Below the pieces are notes generated by a model. That model was not told where the DNA came from. It worked only from the letters and a program-made list of their open reading frames with translations, and searched no databases. Shown here one piece after another: positions 32,048 through 34,119 of a stretch of DNA of 34,119 nt (within the stretch, counting starts at the first letter, position 1; every line of letters starts with the position of its first letter). The translations under genes and the position numbers were made by a program. This DNA is from Pseudomarimonas arenosa (lineage in GTDB: Bacteria > Pseudomonadota > Gammaproteobacteria > Xanthomonadales > Xanthomonadaceae), in NCBI RefSeq assembly GCF_014841215.1, contig NZ_JACYTR010000052.1, positions 1-34,119 on the forward strand, in the 5' to 3' direction.

Positions 32048-33090
32048 ATGAACCGACGGCATAACCCATCGATTCGCCGAGATCGCGTTTTGCTCCCCTC
32101 TGGCCTCGCGGAGGGCGGGGGAGCGGGGGCGAACGAAGTCAGCATCCCCCTCACCCCAACCCCTCTCCCTCCGAGGAGAGGGGCTTTGAATCGCTTCGGT
32201 TCAAGGCCTGCGTGCGTTTTTCGGAGAAAGACACGGAGCTTGCCATGAATCCATGGCATAACTTATCGATTCGCCGAGCCCGCGCTTTGCTCCCCTCCCC
32301 CCTGGCGGGGGAGGGGTTGGGGGGAGAGGGGGCGAATGACGTTAGCATCCCCTCACCCCAACCCCTCTCCCTCCGGGGAGAGGGGCTTTGAATCGCTTCG
32401 GTTCAAGATCTGCGTGCGCTTTTTGGAGAATGACAAGGGGCTTTCCATGAATCCAGGGCATAACCCATCGATTCGCCGAGCCCGCGCTTTGCTCCCCTCC
32501 CCCCTGGCGGGGGAGGGGTTGGGGGAGAGGGGGCGAACGAAGTCAGCATCCCCCTCACCCCAACCCCTCTCCCTCCGAGGAGAGGGGCTTTGAATCGCTT
32601 CGGTTCAAGGTTCGTGAGCGGCTTTTCGGAGAAGAACGCAGGCCTCTCCATGAACCGATGGCATAACCCATCCATTCGCCGAGGTCGCGCTTTGCTCCCT
32701 TCCCCCCTGGCGGGGGAGGGGCTGGGGGAGAGGGGGCGAACGAAGTCAGCATCTCCCTCACCCCAACCCCTCTCCCTCCGAGGAGAGGGGCTTTGAATCG
32801 CTTCGGTTCAAGGCCTGCGTGCGTTTTTCGCAGAAAGACACTGGGCTTTCCTTGAATCCATGGCATAACCCATCGATTCGCCGAGCCCGCGCTTTGCTCC
32901 CCTCCCCCCTGGCGGGGGAGGGGCTGGGGGAGAGGGGGCGAACGAAGTCAGCATCTCCCTCACCCCAACCCCTCTCCCTCCGAGGAGCGGGGCTTTGAAT
33001 CGCTTCGGTTCAAGGCCTGCGTGCGTTTTTCGGAGAAAGACACGGGGCTGTCCATGAATCGAAGGCATAACTTATCGATTCTCGACGCGC
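32048..33090. repeat. Tandem array of ~202-bp repeats with G-rich hairpins
   Basis: Five copies of a unit with starts at about 32048, 32245, 32447, 32650 and 32852 (spacing 197-203 bp), then the beginning of a sixth at 33054. Each unit opens with GGCATAACCCATCGATTCGCC-like sequence (split by small changes between copies), then a 10-bp hairpin CCCCTCCCCC/GGGGGAGGGG, four G-runs that fit a quadruplex motif, and a second 9-bp hairpin CCCCTCTCC/GGAGAGGGG, closing with TTGAATCGCTTCGGTTCAA. Copy 1 is degenerate in the first hairpin. Open frames through the array are not credible genes. Confidence 0.9.
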
Positions 33091-33105
33091 GGGTCGGTAC
33101 TCTGG

Positions 33106-33708
33106 CTATGCCTTGGTCGGGCCGGAAAGGAAGGCCTTGATCGCTGCCTTGGTGAGCGGCGCGACGATGTCTGGGTTGTTACGCACCTGCTCGGCGGCGG
33201 TGCTACGCCAGTCCGAGGTGCTGCTCCATGGATAACACTGCAGACTGCGCCAGGCCGAGAAGGCTTCTGGCTTGAACTTCAGGTTGTTGTGTCGCGCATA
33301 CTCATAGGCTTCGCGAAAGGCAATCGCCGTCTGTTCGGCATGCTTGATGTCCGCCGGCGTAACCGTATCGACATTGCCCGCCTGAAAGGATGAGACGTGA
33401 TTCTTGCCATTCTCATCCTTCCAGTTGACCGAAAAGGCCAGGTAATGTGGATTGCTCGGCTTGCGGCGATCGACGCGAATGGCGCGAACCACGCCGGTGC
33501 GAGGGTGTGACGTACCTTTGCGCGGCTGTTGCAGAATGCCGTTCTCAATCCGGGGTGGATGGGCCTTGCGAATTCGCTTCAATGAGCGGCGCGCGGCCTC
33601 CACGTCATCAAAATACTGGCGAATCTCGCCTTGCCTGGTCTTGACCCGCACGCGGTACTTGCCGGCGAAGAAGTCGATGTTCTTTTCGATACGTTCGGAA
33701 ATGGCCAA
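33106..33708 (-). CDS. AP2-like DNA-binding domain protein (unknown role)
   Basis: A 200-residue basic soluble protein. Two segments resemble the AP2 type of small beta-sheet DNA-binding domain: GKYRVRVKTRQGEIRQYFDDVEAARR near the start and the stretch YLAFSVNWKDENGK...FREAYEYARHN near the middle. In bacteria such domains occur mostly in phage- or mobile-element-linked proteins, so an origin by transfer is possible. The start is set tentatively at TTG 33708, with AAAGGGA about nine bases upstream; a longer start at 33741 is possible. It faces the tandem repeats and could be related to them, without evidence. Confidence 0.6.
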   Translation of the reverse strand: MAISERIEKNIDFFAGKYRVRVKTRQGEIRQYFDDVEAARRSLKRIRKAHPPRIENGILQQPRKGTSHPRTGVVRAIRVDRRKPSNPHYLAFSVNWKDENGKNHVSSFQAGNVDTVTPADIKHAEQTAIAFREAYEYARHNNLKFKPEAFSAWRSLQCYPWSSTSDWRSTAAEQVRNNPDIVAPLTKAAIKAFLSGPTKA

Positions 33709-34119
33709 GGAACAATCCCTTTGATTGAGTGAAGTCAACAAGATGAAGACCTGGCGCAGTCTAAACCGGGCCAGAGCAGAAGTGAATTATTCACTTTTCT
33801 TCCACGCGTCGCTGAAGCTTCGGTCATCCTCTGTCAACGCGATGTCGAGGCGCCTTGTTTCAAGCGGTCACCCTATCAGCGAGTTTGCCCCTGGAGTGTT
33901 GCGCAGTCTTGAAGTCGCCGTGCGGATTGCCTGGTAAGTTGCGCTACATCGACGAACCACGACGCGTCATTCCCGTGTAGGCGCTTAGGCGGGAATCTAG
34001 CCCGGATATTTCATGAGGTCGCGCCGAAAGATCCGGCAATTCCAAGCGGGGCGAGAGTTTCGACCGATGGTGTTGAGATAACAGAGTGTTCGCGATCTTT
34101 CGGCGCTGGCACGGCCCTC
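33709..34119. other. Non-coding right end with palindromic fragments
   Basis: About 410 bases with no supported gene. It contains an ATTCCCG...CGGGAAT stem at about 33969-33995 of the dispersed-repeat type and a separated inverted repeat at 34021-34106, described separately. Confidence 0.4.
34021..34106. repeat. Separated 13-bp inverted repeat near the right edge
   Basis: GCGCCGAAAGATC at 34021-34033 recurs as its exact reverse complement at 34094-34106, with 60 bases between. It might mark a mobile-element end, a recombination site or an RNA structure; the window ends too soon to tell. Confidence 0.55.

Noticed and set aside
32151-33068. Several small open frames inside the ~202-bp repeats
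   Set aside because: They follow the repeat sequence on both strands, repeat the same low-complexity peptides and lack ribosome sites.
32048-33090. Repeat array as a CRISPR
   Set aside because: Units are about 202 bp, nearly identical throughout, with no short repeat/unique spacer pattern and no cas genes nearby.

Overview
The window looks like chromosomal DNA of a high-GC gammaproteobacterium. The small-protein repertoire, the palindromic repeat style and the napEFDABC gene order make the Lysobacterales (Xanthomonadales) likely. This placement is inferred from gene content; no rRNA or other marker gene is present.

Left third (about 1-14,150): an accessory region of envelope, stress and signalling genes. 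It opens with the truncated end of an insertion sequence. A small orphan protein is coupled to an OmpA-type lipoprotein, divergent from a class D-like sortase and its apparent single substrate, which carries an LPDTA sorting signal; this is unusual in a Gram-negative. Two Crp/Fnr regulators without FNR cysteines, a PRC-barrel protein, a trypsin-like protease, a PAS-GGDEF diguanylate cyclase, a fasciclin protein, a glycine-zipper protein, a DUF3309 protein, an entericidin-like lipoprotein and other small membrane proteins follow. Two unnamed small-protein families each occur twice here.

Middle (about 14,200-19,110, minus strand): one tightly overlapping molybdenum-cofactor operon, moaA > moaC/mogA fusion > moeA > moaD > moaE > mobA > unknown 124-aa protein. 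The MoaC half of the fusion has lost its recognisable catalytic residues, and no separate moaC is visible.

Right-middle (about 19,270-26,580): an anaerobic/nitrosative-stress block. It has a short cluster-less HemN-like protein, a true [4Fe-4S] FNR/ANR regulator, a DGC-domain protein with a porin, a hemerythrin-domain protein, NnrS, and a tyrosine-decarboxylase-like PLP enzyme. Five FNR-type boxes lie in front of moaA, the HemN-like gene, the porin and the hemerythrin/nnrS pair, which suggests one FNR-controlled regulon.

Right end (about 26,880-34,119): a host-attachment-family protein, then the complete periplasmic nitrate reductase operon napEFDABC. The operon is followed by about five ~202-bp tandem repeats rich in hairpins and G-quadruplex-type G runs, then an AP2-like DNA-binding protein on the minus strand. 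The Mo-cofactor operon would supply the Mo-bis-MGD needed by NapA, the FNR protein would coordinate expression with low oxygen, and NnrS and hemerythrin would deal with nitric oxide from nitrate/nitrite respiration.
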